Shown here: one piece after another, positions 52,944 through 60,888 of the stretch
Numbering within the stretch: position 1 is the first letter of the stretch
Layout: each line of letters begins with the position of its first letter
Assembly (NCBI GenBank): GCA_017828975.1
Contig: JAGAJN010000034.1
Coordinates: forward strand, 45,033-109,032
Reading direction: 5' to 3'
DNA length: 64,000 nt
From: Oscillospiraceae bacterium
GTDB taxonomy: Bacteria; Bacillota; Clostridia; Oscillospirales; Ruminococcaceae
Program-made: the position numbers and the translations under genes
Notes under the pieces: model-generated
The model's database searches: none
What the model saw: only the letters and a program-made list of their open reading frames with translations
Told to the model about the DNA's origin: nothing

Positions 52944-53888
52944 TCAAACTTTTGTAAGTATAAGCTCGCAGTTGCCCTTAACAGTGAAGCTGCCCGTGTT
53001 TGCATCAACGAAAATACTGTCGCCCTTAACTGCCTTAACGCCGTTTATGTCAGCTTCGCCGTCCAGCAGAAGCAGGCTTGCAAAAGATTTTTCATCTGCA
53101 TTCAGAACAGCTTCTCCGTCCACCTTTATCGAATATGTGGTAAAATATTCGCAGCTTGAAAGGAGCTTTCTTGTGTAACCGTCAAGCTTTTCAACGGGCG
53201 TTTCGGGATATGCCTTTGCGGGACCCAGAACGGTAACGTCCTTTGCCTTTTCAACGTGAAGCTCTCTCGGCTTGCCGTCCTTGCCAACACGGCCGTAGTC
53301 GTAGATACGGTATGTAGTGTTGGAATTCTGCTGGATTTCCGCAATCAGAATTCCCTTTCCGATAGCGTGGAGAGTTCCCGCTTCGATGAAGAAAACATCG
53401 CCCTTTTTAACGGGGACGGAGTTTGTGACTTCAAGCAGAGTGTTATCCGCAATGCGCTTTGCAAATTCGTCCTTGCTTATCTCCTTCTTGAAGCCGTAGA
53501 GCAGCTCTGCTCCCTCGTCGCAGTCAACGATATACCACATTTCCGTTTTGCCGTATTCGCCCTCAACACGCTGAGCGTACTCGTTGTTGGGGTGGACCTG
53601 AACGGAAAGGTTGTCCTTTGCGTCGATAAGCTTGATGAGGATAGGGAAGTTCTCAAACTTTTCGCAGTCGCTTCCCAGAACGGCTTTGCCCTTCTTTTCG
53701 ATATATTCCGCAAGGGTCAGACCGTCATATTCGCCGCCGCTGATAACGCTTGCACCGTCCTTATGACAGGACAGCTCCCAGCTTTCGGCGACCTTGTCGA
53801 AGTCGCATTTTTTTCCGAAATCGGTGCGCAGACGAGTTCCGCCCCAGATATAGTCCTTGAATGCGGGGGATAGTTTTTGAATTGACAT
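52944..53888 (-). CDS. manA: Mannose-6-phosphate isomerase, class I
   Basis: 314 residues, cupin enzyme interconverting mannose-6-P and fructose-6-P. Zinc ligands lie in VQVHPNNEYA and EMWYIVDCDEGAEL, then AGTLHAIGKGILIAEIQQNSNTTYRIYDYGR (in part) with the catalytic Arg region. ATG 53888 follows GAAAGGAAG; the longer frame from 53912 lacks a site. First of an operon with glucokinase. Confidence 0.95.
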   Translation of the reverse strand: MSIQKLSPAFKDYIWGGTRLRTDFGKKCDFDKVAESWELSCHKDGASVISGGEYDGLTLAEYIEKKGKAVLGSDCEKFENFPILIKLIDAKDNLSVQVHPNNEYAQRVEGEYGKTEMWYIVDCDEGAELLYGFKKEISKDEFAKRIADNTLLEVTNSVPVKKGDVFFIEAGTLHAIGKGILIAEIQQNSNTTYRIYDYGRVGKDGKPRELHVEKAKDVTVLGPAKAYPETPVEKLDGYTRKLLSSCEYFTTYSIKVDGEAVLNADEKSFASLLLLDGEADINGVKAVKGDSIFVDANTGSFTVKGNCELILTKV

Positions 53889-53924
53889 TTTAATACTTCC
53901 TTTCGGGCGCATAATTCTTTTTTT

Positions 53925-53953
53925 ATTTTATCACAGTGATGGGATAATGTCAA
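53925..53953 (-). promoter_or_regulatory. Promoter of the manA-glcK operon
   Basis: Minus-strand TTGACA (53953-53948), 17-base spacer, TAAAAT (53930-53925). Confidence 0.8.
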
Positions 53954-54307
53954 CTGTTTTGCTTATATTTCAGCTGTTGAAGGCTTGTCCATTGTTTCAT
54001 TTTCATTTCAGTTGATTATCACATTTTTTACACAATGGGCTGTTATCATATACTTGTACCAAAGAAATGGTACACCCCCAAACTCATTTATCCGTCCTGT
54101 TTACCCCGACAGGCGGGTAATCAACGGCGTTGCATACACACCCCGGTATCTTCGCCGAAACCCTAATCCTATATCATATTTTTCGCCCCTGCCGGATACC
54201 CCTCGGCGGGGGACTTTTTTTGGAAAATGCCAATCAAATCGGTTATTCCTTAGCTATTCAAAAATGAGCATAAAGCAAACATCTGCTTGCCTTATGCTCA
54301 TTACAGC
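53954..54307. other. Intergenic stretch with orphan plus-strand terminator
   Basis: No gene was recognised. Contains GTACCA/TGGTAC (about 54056-54074), TTACCC (54101-54106) with GGGTAA (54115-54120), and a strong terminator CCCCTGCCG (54186-54194) with CGGCGGGGG (54204-54212) before TTTTTTT on the plus strand. A plus-strand reading frame crosses it but has no ribosome site. Confidence 0.55.
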
Positions 54308-54604
54308 TTATGCGGGCTTATCTTTTAGCAGCTCCTTTACCTCGTCAAGAGAGAGCTTAGTTATGTTTGCAATCTGCTGCATATCCTTAAAAAATCCGAT
54401 GTTCCAAATATTAACGGCAATTTCTTTTGCGGTTTCCTTTGCAACTTCCTTTGCATATTCTTCCACATATTCTTTTATATAATTTTCCATTAATTCACAC
54501 TTATTACCATAACCCTCCTCAGTTTCCTTGAATTGTTTTACCTTATCGGATAATGTCTTGTTGTGCATTTTATTCGGATCAATGCAGAAAAGATCCTGCA
54601 TCAA
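54308..54604 (-). pseudogene. Remnant of a PD-(D/E)XK-nuclease (Rpn-type) transposase
   Basis: 98 residues that correspond only to the C-terminal third of this transposase family: LFCIDPNKMHNKTLSDKVKQF, a CELMENY end and a lysine/glutamate-rich helical tail (EYAKEVAKETAKEIA) closing with SLDEVKELL. The N-terminal nuclease part with its catalytic motif is missing, so this is a decayed fragment. Confidence 0.75.
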
Positions 54605-54687
54605 TCTGCCAGCTCTGTTTCGCCACGAATTTCTCCGTTTACATATATATTGATTATATCATATTACCCCCGAAAAATCAAGGTATA

Positions 54688-55479
54688 TCAGATATAATTC
54701 ACCGGGTCAACATCAGCCTCCGCCTGAGTTATCTTTATCTCGGGGAACATTTCCGACAGCTTTTCCGTGATATATGGGATAACAATGTCCTCCGTGTGGA
54801 AATGTCCGCAGTCGAAAACGGATATGCCCATATTATTTGCGGAAACAAACTGGTCGTGCTTGAAATCTCCCGAAACATAGGCTTCACAGCCCATATGAAA
54901 GGCTTCGGAAAACAGCTTTCCGCCGCCGCCCGAACAGAATGCTATCCGCTTCACGGGCGCACCTGCGTCGGTATATCTCACAACTGTACATTTGAAAACC
55001 CTTTTCAGAACAGCCGCCAATTCCTCGGGATACAGTTCCTTTGAACAGCTGCATATCATTCCGTAGCCCCGTCCGTCGGGGTGGACAGGCTCAAGCACCT
55101 TTAGCCGCTCGGACAGTCCCAGAGGTTCCTTCAGCATATCACGGATAATGTCGTTGATGCCGCCGTCTGCCATATCCAGCGGGGAATGTGAGCATATGCA
55201 GGCAATGCCGTTAGCCAGCGCATATCCCGCAGGGTCGGACGTGCTGAGAGTGTACAGCGGGTTGAAAATGACGGGGTGGTGGGAGATTATCAGGCTGCAT
55301 TTTTTGCGTACAGCCTCCGCCACGACCTCCATTGTAATGTCAAGCGAAGTAAGCACCCGTGTGACCTTATCATCGGGGTCACCGACAATAATTCCCGAAT
55401 TATCGCCTTTATGGAGATTGGAAAATGGGGCAATTTCGTCCAGCCCCGCAAAAATATCCTTTACAGTATATCCGCTCAT
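54688..55479 (-). CDS. Nif3-like dinuclear metal centre protein
   Basis: 263 residues of the NIF3/YqfO family. Metal ligands are visible: ISHHPVIF, ICSHSPLDMADGGIND, and the final FDCGHFHTED. Biochemical role unsettled (GTP cyclohydrolase-I-like in some). ATG 55479 follows GGAGG; its ATGA overlaps the trmK stop, and this pairing with trmK is common in Firmicutes. Confidence 0.93.
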   Translation of the reverse strand: MSGYTVKDIFAGLDEIAPFSNLHKGDNSGIIVGDPDDKVTRVLTSLDITMEVVAEAVRKKCSLIISHHPVIFNPLYTLSTSDPAGYALANGIACICSHSPLDMADGGINDIIRDMLKEPLGLSERLKVLEPVHPDGRGYGMICSCSKELYPEELAAVLKRVFKCTVVRYTDAGAPVKRIAFCSGGGGKLFSEAFHMGCEAYVSGDFKHDQFVSANNMGISVFDCGHFHTEDIVIPYITEKLSEMFPEIKITQAEADVDPVNYI

Positions 55480-56138
55480 TTCAGTATATCCTCCGCAATT
55501 TTTTTCAGCCGATTTCCTTCCTCCGACATGGGGTCGGATTTTAACATTCCCTTCGCCGCTTTGAGAATTCGTTCTGCACTTTTGGTTATGTATGCACGAT
55601 AGTCGGACTCGCTTTCGGAGCAAAATCCGAAAAGCCGCTCGTTCTCGGAAATATTTCTTTTCACTCCGTCATAAACGGCGGAAATTACCGTGTAGATATG
55701 CTTTCCGTCGTCAACGGGAATTTCCTTTTGTATATGAAAACCATTTTCGCAAAGAAAGCTTCTGAGATATGCCGCCTGTGTCATAGGCTGTAAGATAAGC
55801 TGTGCTTTTTTTGCAATATCCGACAGACCGATTATCTTTGCAATAAGCTCGCCGCCCATTCCCGCACAGATGACGTCGGTAATATCGGAAATGCCCATAT
55901 TGTCGGGGACGGTCAGACCGTCGGACAGAATACATTTCCATTTTTCGTCCATATTAAGACGGGAGAGTGTTCTTTCGGCGGCATTCAGGGGCTGTTCGTT
56001 TACGTCACAGGCATAGCAGAAGCGGCATTTTCCCGTTTTCAGAAGCTCCGCCGCAAGGTAGCCGTGGTCCGTGCCCACATCGCAGGCAACATCTCCCGAA
56101 ACAAGGTCCCGGCAGGCGGACAGTCGCTTGTCAAGCAT
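55476..56138 (-). CDS. trmK: tRNA (adenine(22)-N1)-methyltransferase TrmK
   Basis: 220 residues. SAM-binding GDVACDVGTDHGYLAAEL, the second-strand DVNEQPLNAAE, and AGMGGELIAKII with the catalytic IVL-type LILQPMTQ all match TrmK/YqfN. Methylates A22 of serine and some other tRNAs, which is apt beside three serine tRNAs in the window. Overlaps the downstream Nif3-like gene by four bases. Confidence 0.94.
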   Translation of the reverse strand: MLDKRLSACRDLVSGDVACDVGTDHGYLAAELLKTGKCRFCYACDVNEQPLNAAERTLSRLNMDEKWKCILSDGLTVPDNMGISDITDVICAGMGGELIAKIIGLSDIAKKAQLILQPMTQAAYLRSFLCENGFHIQKEIPVDDGKHIYTVISAVYDGVKRNISENERLFGFCSESESDYRAYITKSAERILKAAKGMLKSDPMSEEGNRLKKIAEDILK

Positions 56139-56157
56139 AAGATCATTCCTTTACAAA

Positions 56158-56209
56158 TATTCCCCTCCAAAAGGGCGAAGCATATTGCTGCCTGTTTCGG
56201 AAGGGAATA
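56158..56209 (-). promoter_or_regulatory. Long hairpin between the DUF1858 gene and trmK
   Basis: TATTCCCCTCC (56158-56168) pairs over eleven bases (one U-G pair) with GGAAGGGAATA (56199-56209), with an inner AGCA/TGCT stem. No U run on the minus strand; possibly an RNA processing or leader element before trmK. Confidence 0.5.
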
Positions 56210-56232
56210 CCACAAGTTTTTTGAAGCTGTTT

Positions 56233-56430
56233 TTATGCGAGAGCAGCGTTCAGCTTTTCAATAAATTCCTTAGCGTCAACGCCGTGAACTGCGCAAGCAT
56301 CTGCAACAGATTCGCCCCTTGCGGAAGGACAGCCCAGACAGTGCATACCGATCTCCATGAAAAGGGGAGCAAGCTGAGGAGCCATATCAAGGACTTCGCC
56401 GATAATCATATCTTCTGTGATCTTAGCCAT
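56233..56430 (-). CDS. DUF1858-domain protein
   Basis: 65 residues. Matches the short DUF1858 domain: EVLDMAPQLAPLFMEIGMHCLGCPSARGESV. Similar domains bind a metal or a cluster near the CLGC motif and occur beside hybrid cluster and sulfur proteins. Has its own promoter. Function unknown. Confidence 0.9.
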   Translation of the reverse strand: MAKITEDMIIGEVLDMAPQLAPLFMEIGMHCLGCPSARGESVADACAVHGVDAKEFIEKLNAALA

Positions 56431-56484
56431 AATTTTAACCTCCGTTAATTTTGCATATCAATGCGTATAATACCGCATAAGTAT

Positions 56485-56513
56485 ATTATACCTCAAATAA
56501 AATAAAATTGCAA
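56485..56513 (-). promoter_or_regulatory. Promoter of the DUF1858 gene
   Basis: Minus-strand TTGCAA (56513-56508), 17-base spacer, TATAAT (56490-56485). Confidence 0.7.
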
Positions 56514-56519
56514 TATGTA

Positions 56520-56548
56520 TTGAAAAATTTTATTATTTGTGCTATACT
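56520..56548 (+). promoter_or_regulatory. Promoter of the rhomboid-like gene
   Basis: TTGAAA (56520-56525), 17-base spacer, TATACT (56543-56548); back-to-back with the DUF1858 promoter. Confidence 0.65.
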
Positions 56549-56593
56549 ATAAAAATAAAGTGCAACCCCACCCGCATGAAAGGAGTCTTTTGA

Positions 56594-57268
56594 TTGAACA
56601 AGCTTTTAGACAGACTGGAATATAAATACCGCCGCTTCGGAATCGACAATCTTATTTTGTATATTGTCGGGGCAATGGTAATGGTTTTCGTTGCCGCACT
56701 GTTTTATCCCGATATACTCACAATGCTGAACTTCGACAGGGAGCTGATACTTCAGGGTCAGGTCTGGAGAGTGCTGACATTTCTTATTATGCCAACATCA
56801 ACGAGCATAATAAGTATGATATTCAGCACGCTTCTGATATACGCCTTCGGTTCATCTTTGGAAAGGACTTGGGGTCCATTCCGCTTTACCGTTTACTACT
56901 TTATGGGCGCAATATTCAACATTGCGGCGGGCTTTGTTATGGGATATACCGACAACTATTATCTGATGCTGTCCATATTCCTTGCATATGCCGTGCTGTT
57001 TCCCAACGAGCAAATATACTTCTATTTCCTTATCCCCATAAAGATGAAATGGCTTGGCATGGTTGCGGGAATTTTTATGCTTATAAGCTTCCTTTTCACG
57101 GGGCTTGTGGGGAAGATAACCATCGTTGCGGTAATACTGAATTTTATCCTCTTTTTCGGCGGGGACTTTATTACAAAGGTCGTAAACTATTTCAAATACA
57201 AGCCCGCAAGGGACAAATTCAAGAAGAATATGCGTGAGGTGGAGCGCCGCAGAAACGACGGGGAATGA
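56594..57268 (+). CDS. Rhomboid-like membrane protein lacking the catalytic serine and histidine
   Basis: 224 residues, six hydrophobic segments of the rhomboid fold. The conserved QVWRVLTF and the LERTWGPFRF loop are present, but no GxSG serine motif or catalytic histidine was found (that helix reads NYYLMLSIFLAYAVLF). It should be an inactive rhomboid relative, binding rather than cutting membrane proteins. Basic C-terminus (KYKPARDKFKKNMREVERRR). TTG start eight bases after AGGAG. Confidence 0.8.
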   Translation: MNKLLDRLEYKYRRFGIDNLILYIVGAMVMVFVAALFYPDILTMLNFDRELILQGQVWRVLTFLIMPTSTSIISMIFSTLLIYAFGSSLERTWGPFRFTVYYFMGAIFNIAAGFVMGYTDNYYLMLSIFLAYAVLFPNEQIYFYFLIPIKMKWLGMVAGIFMLISFLFTGLVGKITIVAVILNFILFFGGDFITKVVNYFKYKPARDKFKKNMREVERRRNDGE

Positions 57269-57270
57269 TA

Positions 57271-57813
57271 CTATTCCGCCGTTTCAACAGGCGGCAGTTC
57301 TATCGGCTGAAAATCCTCGATAACGGCTTCAAGCTCGCTGTCGGGGATTTTTATTCCGCAGAGTTCCATAGTATCGGCGGTGAAAAGAAGCTCGTAATCG
57401 CCGTTTTGGTTATGACCCTTTCCGATAAGCAGATTTTCGTCGGCGATACAATCTCCCGTGTCATTTGCACCGCTGTCAAGTGCGCCGCATACTAAATCAA
57501 ACAGCGAACCGTCGGGGATATTTTCTCCCGCAATGTCCGCAGAAACGCCGTTCATTTCGCAGTGCGCCGTGCCGTCCCGAAAGGAAACGGTCAGCCCCGA
57601 AAGAGTGTCGGGACCCGTGAAATTAATGTCCCAGTCGCCGTTTCCCAGACGCTTAAACTCCGCTTCCGCCTCCGTTTCGCCCCAGAGAATGTCCGCTTTG
57701 CAAGTGTAGAGCAGGTTCAGGTCGGGTCGTTTTTGCTTTTCGGACGGTTTGCAGGCGGTGAAAAATACAGCTGAAATCAGGATAGCTGTCGGAATCGTCA
57801 AATATTTTCGCAT
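57271..57813 (-). CDS. Lipoprotein, function unknown
   Basis: 180 residues. Signal peptide with a lipobox FFTAC, then a soluble beta-rich domain not recognised; an internal DTLSGLTVSFRDGTAHCEM and LFTADTMELCGIKIPD are visible. ATG 57813 is used: the GGAGGG ribosome site that precedes it forms one arm of a terminator hairpin. Converges on the rhomboid-like gene with a two-base gap. Confidence 0.75.
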   Translation of the reverse strand: MRKYLTIPTAILISAVFFTACKPSEKQKRPDLNLLYTCKADILWGETEAEAEFKRLGNGDWDINFTGPDTLSGLTVSFRDGTAHCEMNGVSADIAGENIPDGSLFDLVCGALDSGANDTGDCIADENLLIGKGHNQNGDYELLFTADTMELCGIKIPDSELEAVIEDFQPIELPPVETAE

Positions 57814-57814
57814 A

Positions 57815-57845
57815 AAAAAATCCCTCCGCTTGTGAGGGATTTTTT
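57815..57845 (-). terminator. Terminator of nnrD, overlapping the ribosome site of the next gene
   Basis: Stem AATCCCTC (57819-57826) with GAGGGATT (57834-57841), minus strand then TTTTTT. The GGAGGG used by the lipoprotein start at 57813 lies in the stem. Confidence 0.75.
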
Positions 57846-57879
57846 TCATTTAAATTGAAATTTTCCCTCTTAGTGTTCA

Positions 57880-59424
57880 TTAAAAATGTGATAAGCTATT
57901 GAACACTAAGGGAATCCTGCTTATAACGTCCGTGGGCAGCATACCGTATTCCGAAAGCTCCTCGGCGGTTATGTCGGCGGCTTTTCCGTGGATATAAACG
58001 CCCGCCGCAGCCGCATCCGTAAGGGGAATTCCCTGAACGGCAAGTCCCGAAATAATGCCCGTGAGCAGGTCGCCGCTGCCGCCTCTGCTAAGCCCCGGAT
58101 TTCCGCCGAAGCTGACAAAAGCCTTGCCGTCCCCCGCAATGTACGTAGGACAGCCCTTTGCCACCACCGTAATGTCGTACAGCGAGGAAAGCTTCACGGC
58201 GGCGCTGAAACGGTCTGCGAGAATTTCTTCCGTCGAAACGCCCAGAAGCCGTGCAAGCTCCGCAGGGTGGGGCGTGCAGATAAGCCTGTTTCCCGTGTTC
58301 TTTAACATATCTATGCGGGTGGCTGCACAGTTTATGCCGTCAGCGTCAAGAATTATGGGACAGCTTGTGTTTTCGAGGACAAATTCCACCAGCCGAGCGG
58401 TATTTTCGGTAACGCCAAGTCCGCAGCCGATGGAAACAGCATTGCATTTTGTAAGCCTTTCCTTCAATTCATCAAAATTATTTTCGGGATATATAAAACC
58501 CTTTTCATCGCAGTCAAGCTTCATATACATAGGCTCCGAAAGCTGTGCGGAAACCGTGTCTATGACCTTTCCAACCGATGCCAAAGTGACCAGCCCCGCA
58601 CCCGAACGCAGTGCGCCCGCCGTGGAAAGTGTGGCAGCACCCCGCATACTTTCCGAGCCTGCAATGTTCAGCAGTCTGCCGTAATCGCCCTTGTGGGAAT
58701 TCCTTTTCCGAACGGGTATAATATCCGCAAAAAGCCGTTCGTCGATTATCTTCGGGAGATATTTCACGCCCTCCATACACACTTCCGGAATTCCGATCTC
58801 CGAGGTCAGTATCTCGCCGCAGTATTCCGAGAGGGGAGAGAGTGCCTCGCCTATCTTTTCGCAGCCGAATGTTACCGTGTAATCGCATTTTAAGGTGTTT
58901 TCCGAAACCTCGCCCGTCAGCGCATTTCCCCCCGAGGGGACGTCCACAGCCACCTTGACAGCCGAAGTTCTTGCCGTGTACGAGAAGCACGCCTTGACAG
59001 CGGGGGGCAGTTCATCATGAAAGCCCGTGCCGAAAACAGCGTCGATTATCAGCCCACATTCCGCAAAAAGGGTAAACACCTTGTCGATGTTGTCATTTAA
59101 TGTAAGCACCTCTGCGCTTGTTCCGCCCAGAGCAAAATATTTTTCGGCGGCAGTCTCCGTTTCGGGTTCGCCGCAGGTAAGAACGACCGTGACTTTAAGT
59201 CCCATTTCGCTGAGAAGACGTGCGCAGACAAAGCCGTCCCCGCCGTTGTTTCCGCTGCCGCAGAGGATAACGGCACCTTTGGCGTAGTCGATGCCAACGC
59301 AGTATTCGGTGACGGCTTCTACCACCGCTGTTCCTGCGTTTTCCATCATTTGGGAATAAGGAACGCCCGCTTCGGCGGCATTTTTTTCTATTTCTTTCAT
59401 TTGCCTTGGGGTGCAGAGATACAT
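57880..59424 (-). CDS. nnrD: Bifunctional ADP-dependent NAD(P)H-hydrate dehydratase / epimerase
   Basis: 514 residues joining NnrE (about 1-210; GSGNNGGDGFVCARLL, VDAVFGTG) and NnrD (about 225-510; HKGDYGRLLNIAGSE, GCGLG, IICTPHPAE-like RLICTPHPAELARLL, GSGDLLTGIISGLAVQG). Repairs hydrated NADH and NADPH: the epimerase interconverts the forms and the dehydratase restores NAD(P)H with ADP. AAGGAC before the ATG. Confidence 0.96.
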   Translation of the reverse strand: MYLCTPRQMKEIEKNAAEAGVPYSQMMENAGTAVVEAVTEYCVGIDYAKGAVILCGSGNNGGDGFVCARLLSEMGLKVTVVLTCGEPETETAAEKYFALGGTSAEVLTLNDNIDKVFTLFAECGLIIDAVFGTGFHDELPPAVKACFSYTARTSAVKVAVDVPSGGNALTGEVSENTLKCDYTVTFGCEKIGEALSPLSEYCGEILTSEIGIPEVCMEGVKYLPKIIDERLFADIIPVRKRNSHKGDYGRLLNIAGSESMRGAATLSTAGALRSGAGLVTLASVGKVIDTVSAQLSEPMYMKLDCDEKGFIYPENNFDELKERLTKCNAVSIGCGLGVTENTARLVEFVLENTSCPIILDADGINCAATRIDMLKNTGNRLICTPHPAELARLLGVSTEEILADRFSAAVKLSSLYDITVVAKGCPTYIAGDGKAFVSFGGNPGLSRGGSGDLLTGIISGLAVQGIPLTDAAAAGVYIHGKAADITAEELSEYGMLPTDVISRIPLVFNSLSHF

Positions 59425-59456
59425 TTTTATCAGTCCTTATATAGAATAATATGGTC

Positions 59457-59485
59457 ATTATAGCATATTTAAACGTTTAATTCAA
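59457..59485 (-). promoter_or_regulatory. Promoter of nnrD
   Basis: Minus-strand TTGAAT (59485-59480), 17-base spacer, TATAAT (59462-59457). Confidence 0.65.
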
Positions 59486-59568
59486 GCAAAATTTGTGTAT
59501 ATTTGTCGATAATCTTCAAAAATTTTCAGCGGAAAATCTAAAGAAATCTTAAAGTTTGAAAAAACCTA

Positions 59569-59619
59569 TTGACAAACCGTGTATATGCTGGTATACTGTG
59601 TATAGTGAGTATACACAGT
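59569..59619 (+). promoter_or_regulatory. Promoter and palindromic operator of the GntR-ABC operon
   Basis: TTGACA (59569-59574), 17-base spacer, TATACT (59592-59597). A perfect 10-base inverted repeat, ACTGTGTATA (59595-59604) with TATACACAGT (59610-59619), begins in the -10 and covers the start site: very probably the site of autorepression by the GntR protein encoded next. Confidence 0.88.
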
Positions 59620-59635
59620 AAAGGAGGTAAGGCGT

Positions 59636-59998
59636 ATAAAGATCATACTCAGCCCGTCAAGCGAAAAGCCCATGTATGAGCAGATAATGGACGGTATACG
59701 TCAGGCGGCGTTAAACGGCGAGATCCCCGAAAACGGGCAGCTTCCCAGCGTCCGTCAGCTGTCGGCGGACCTGAACGTCAGTGCGATCACCACAAAGCGG
59801 GCGTATATGGACCTGGAACGGGAAGGTCTGATATACACAGTCCCCGGAAAGGGTACGTTTATACGGCTAAACGACGTTTCCAAGGTGCGCAGCGACTATC
59901 ACCGAAAACAGCTTGACGAGTTTTCCGAAAATTGCAGACAGCTGCTTGAAAAGGGCATTTCCAAAGATGAATTGATAGATACCATTAACAAACTTTAG
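59636..59998 (+). CDS. GntR-family regulator, YtrA type
   Basis: About 120 residues: a GntR winged helix (EIPENGQLPSVRQLSADLNVS, TTKRAYMDLEREGLIYTVPGKGTFI) with the short C-terminal helical tail typical of the YtrA class. The family N-terminus (IKIILSPSSEKPMYEQI) reaches back to 59636, where the codon is ATA, placed eight bases after AAGGAGG. The first ATG (59672) has no ribosome site and loses the conserved strand. So either ATA is the start or the start codon has mutated. It probably represses the ABC genes downstream through the operator before it. Confidence 0.85.
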   Translation: MKIILSPSSEKPMYEQIMDGIRQAALNGEIPENGQLPSVRQLSADLNVSAITTKRAYMDLEREGLIYTVPGKGTFIRLNDVSKVRSDYHRKQLDEFSENCRQLLEKGISKDELIDTINKL

Positions 59999-60009
59999 GA
60001 GTGAACATT

Positions 60010-60888
60010 ATGAATGAAAATATGCTTGAAATAAAAAATCTCACAAAAAAATTTGACGGCTTTACGCTGGATAACGTGAATTTTTCTCTGCCGAAGGGCG
60101 CAATTACGGGACTTATCGGCGAAAACGGTGCGGGAAAGACCACGCTTATCAAGCTGATAATGAATATGTACGGCAGGGAAAGCGGCGAAATAAAAGGCGT
60201 CGGGGGACTTGACAATGTGTCCGACGAGCCCGAATTCAAGGAGCGTGTGGGCTATGTTGCCGACGAGGATTATCTTTATTACAACAGCAAAATGAGCGAT
60301 ATTGCGGCGGCGTTTTCCGTGGCATTTGAGCGGTGGGACGAGAGAATTTTCGAGAATTACGTTGACCTCTGGAAGCTGCCCCTTGACAAAAAGGCGGGGG
60401 AAATGTCCAAGGGAACGAAAACGAAAATGATGCTTGCCCTTGCCCTTGCCCACAAGCCCGAACTGCTTATTCTTGACGAACCCACAGCGGGACTTGACCC
60501 CGCCGCAAGGATAGAGGTGCTGGATATTCTCAGAGATTTTGTTTCCGACGGGGAACATTCGGTGCTGTTTTCGACCCATCTCACAAGCGACCTTGACAAG
60601 GTTGCGGACTACATTGTTATGGTCATTGACGGGAAGATCGCCTGTGATATGCGGGCTGACGAGATTGAGGAAAAATTCGCCGTTGTGACCTGTGACAACA
60701 GCGAGCTTGAAGCCGCAAAAGATATTCTCATCGGCGTTCGCAAGGGAACAGGAAGCTTTGAAGCTTTGGTTGAACGGAAAAACCTTTCTCGTCTGAAAAA
60801 TCCCGGAGTGCGTACTCCCAATTTTGAAAATCTGCTGACATTTTTCATCTGGCAGCACAGAAAGGAGGTTGTTGACAATGACCGATAA
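60010..60888 (+). CDS. ABC transporter ATP-binding protein (YtrB-like)
   Basis: 292 residues. Walker A GENGAGKTTLIK, signature EMSKGTKTK, Walker B LLILDEPTAGLDP and H-loop STHL all intact. Overlaps the first permease gene by 11 bases. ATG 60010 follows AGGAG; a GTG at 60001 is inside that site. With the two permeases it forms an exporter under the GntR regulator, the usual arrangement of envelope-stress-induced Ytr systems. Confidence 0.93.
   Translation: MNENMLEIKNLTKKFDGFTLDNVNFSLPKGAITGLIGENGAGKTTLIKLIMNMYGRESGEIKGVGGLDNVSDEPEFKERVGYVADEDYLYYNSKMSDIAAAFSVAFERWDERIFENYVDLWKLPLDKKAGEMSKGTKTKMMLALALAHKPELLILDEPTAGLDPAARIEVLDILRDFVSDGEHSVLFSTHLTSDLDKVADYIVMVIDGKIACDMRADEIEEKFAVVTCDNSELEAAKDILIGVRKGTGSFEALVERKNLSRLKNPGVRTPNFENLLTFFIWQHRKEVVDNDR

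Noticed and set aside
53985-54482. Plus-strand frame of 165 codons in the intergenic region
   Set aside because: No ribosome site, crosses a terminator hairpin and the transposase remnant on the other strand.
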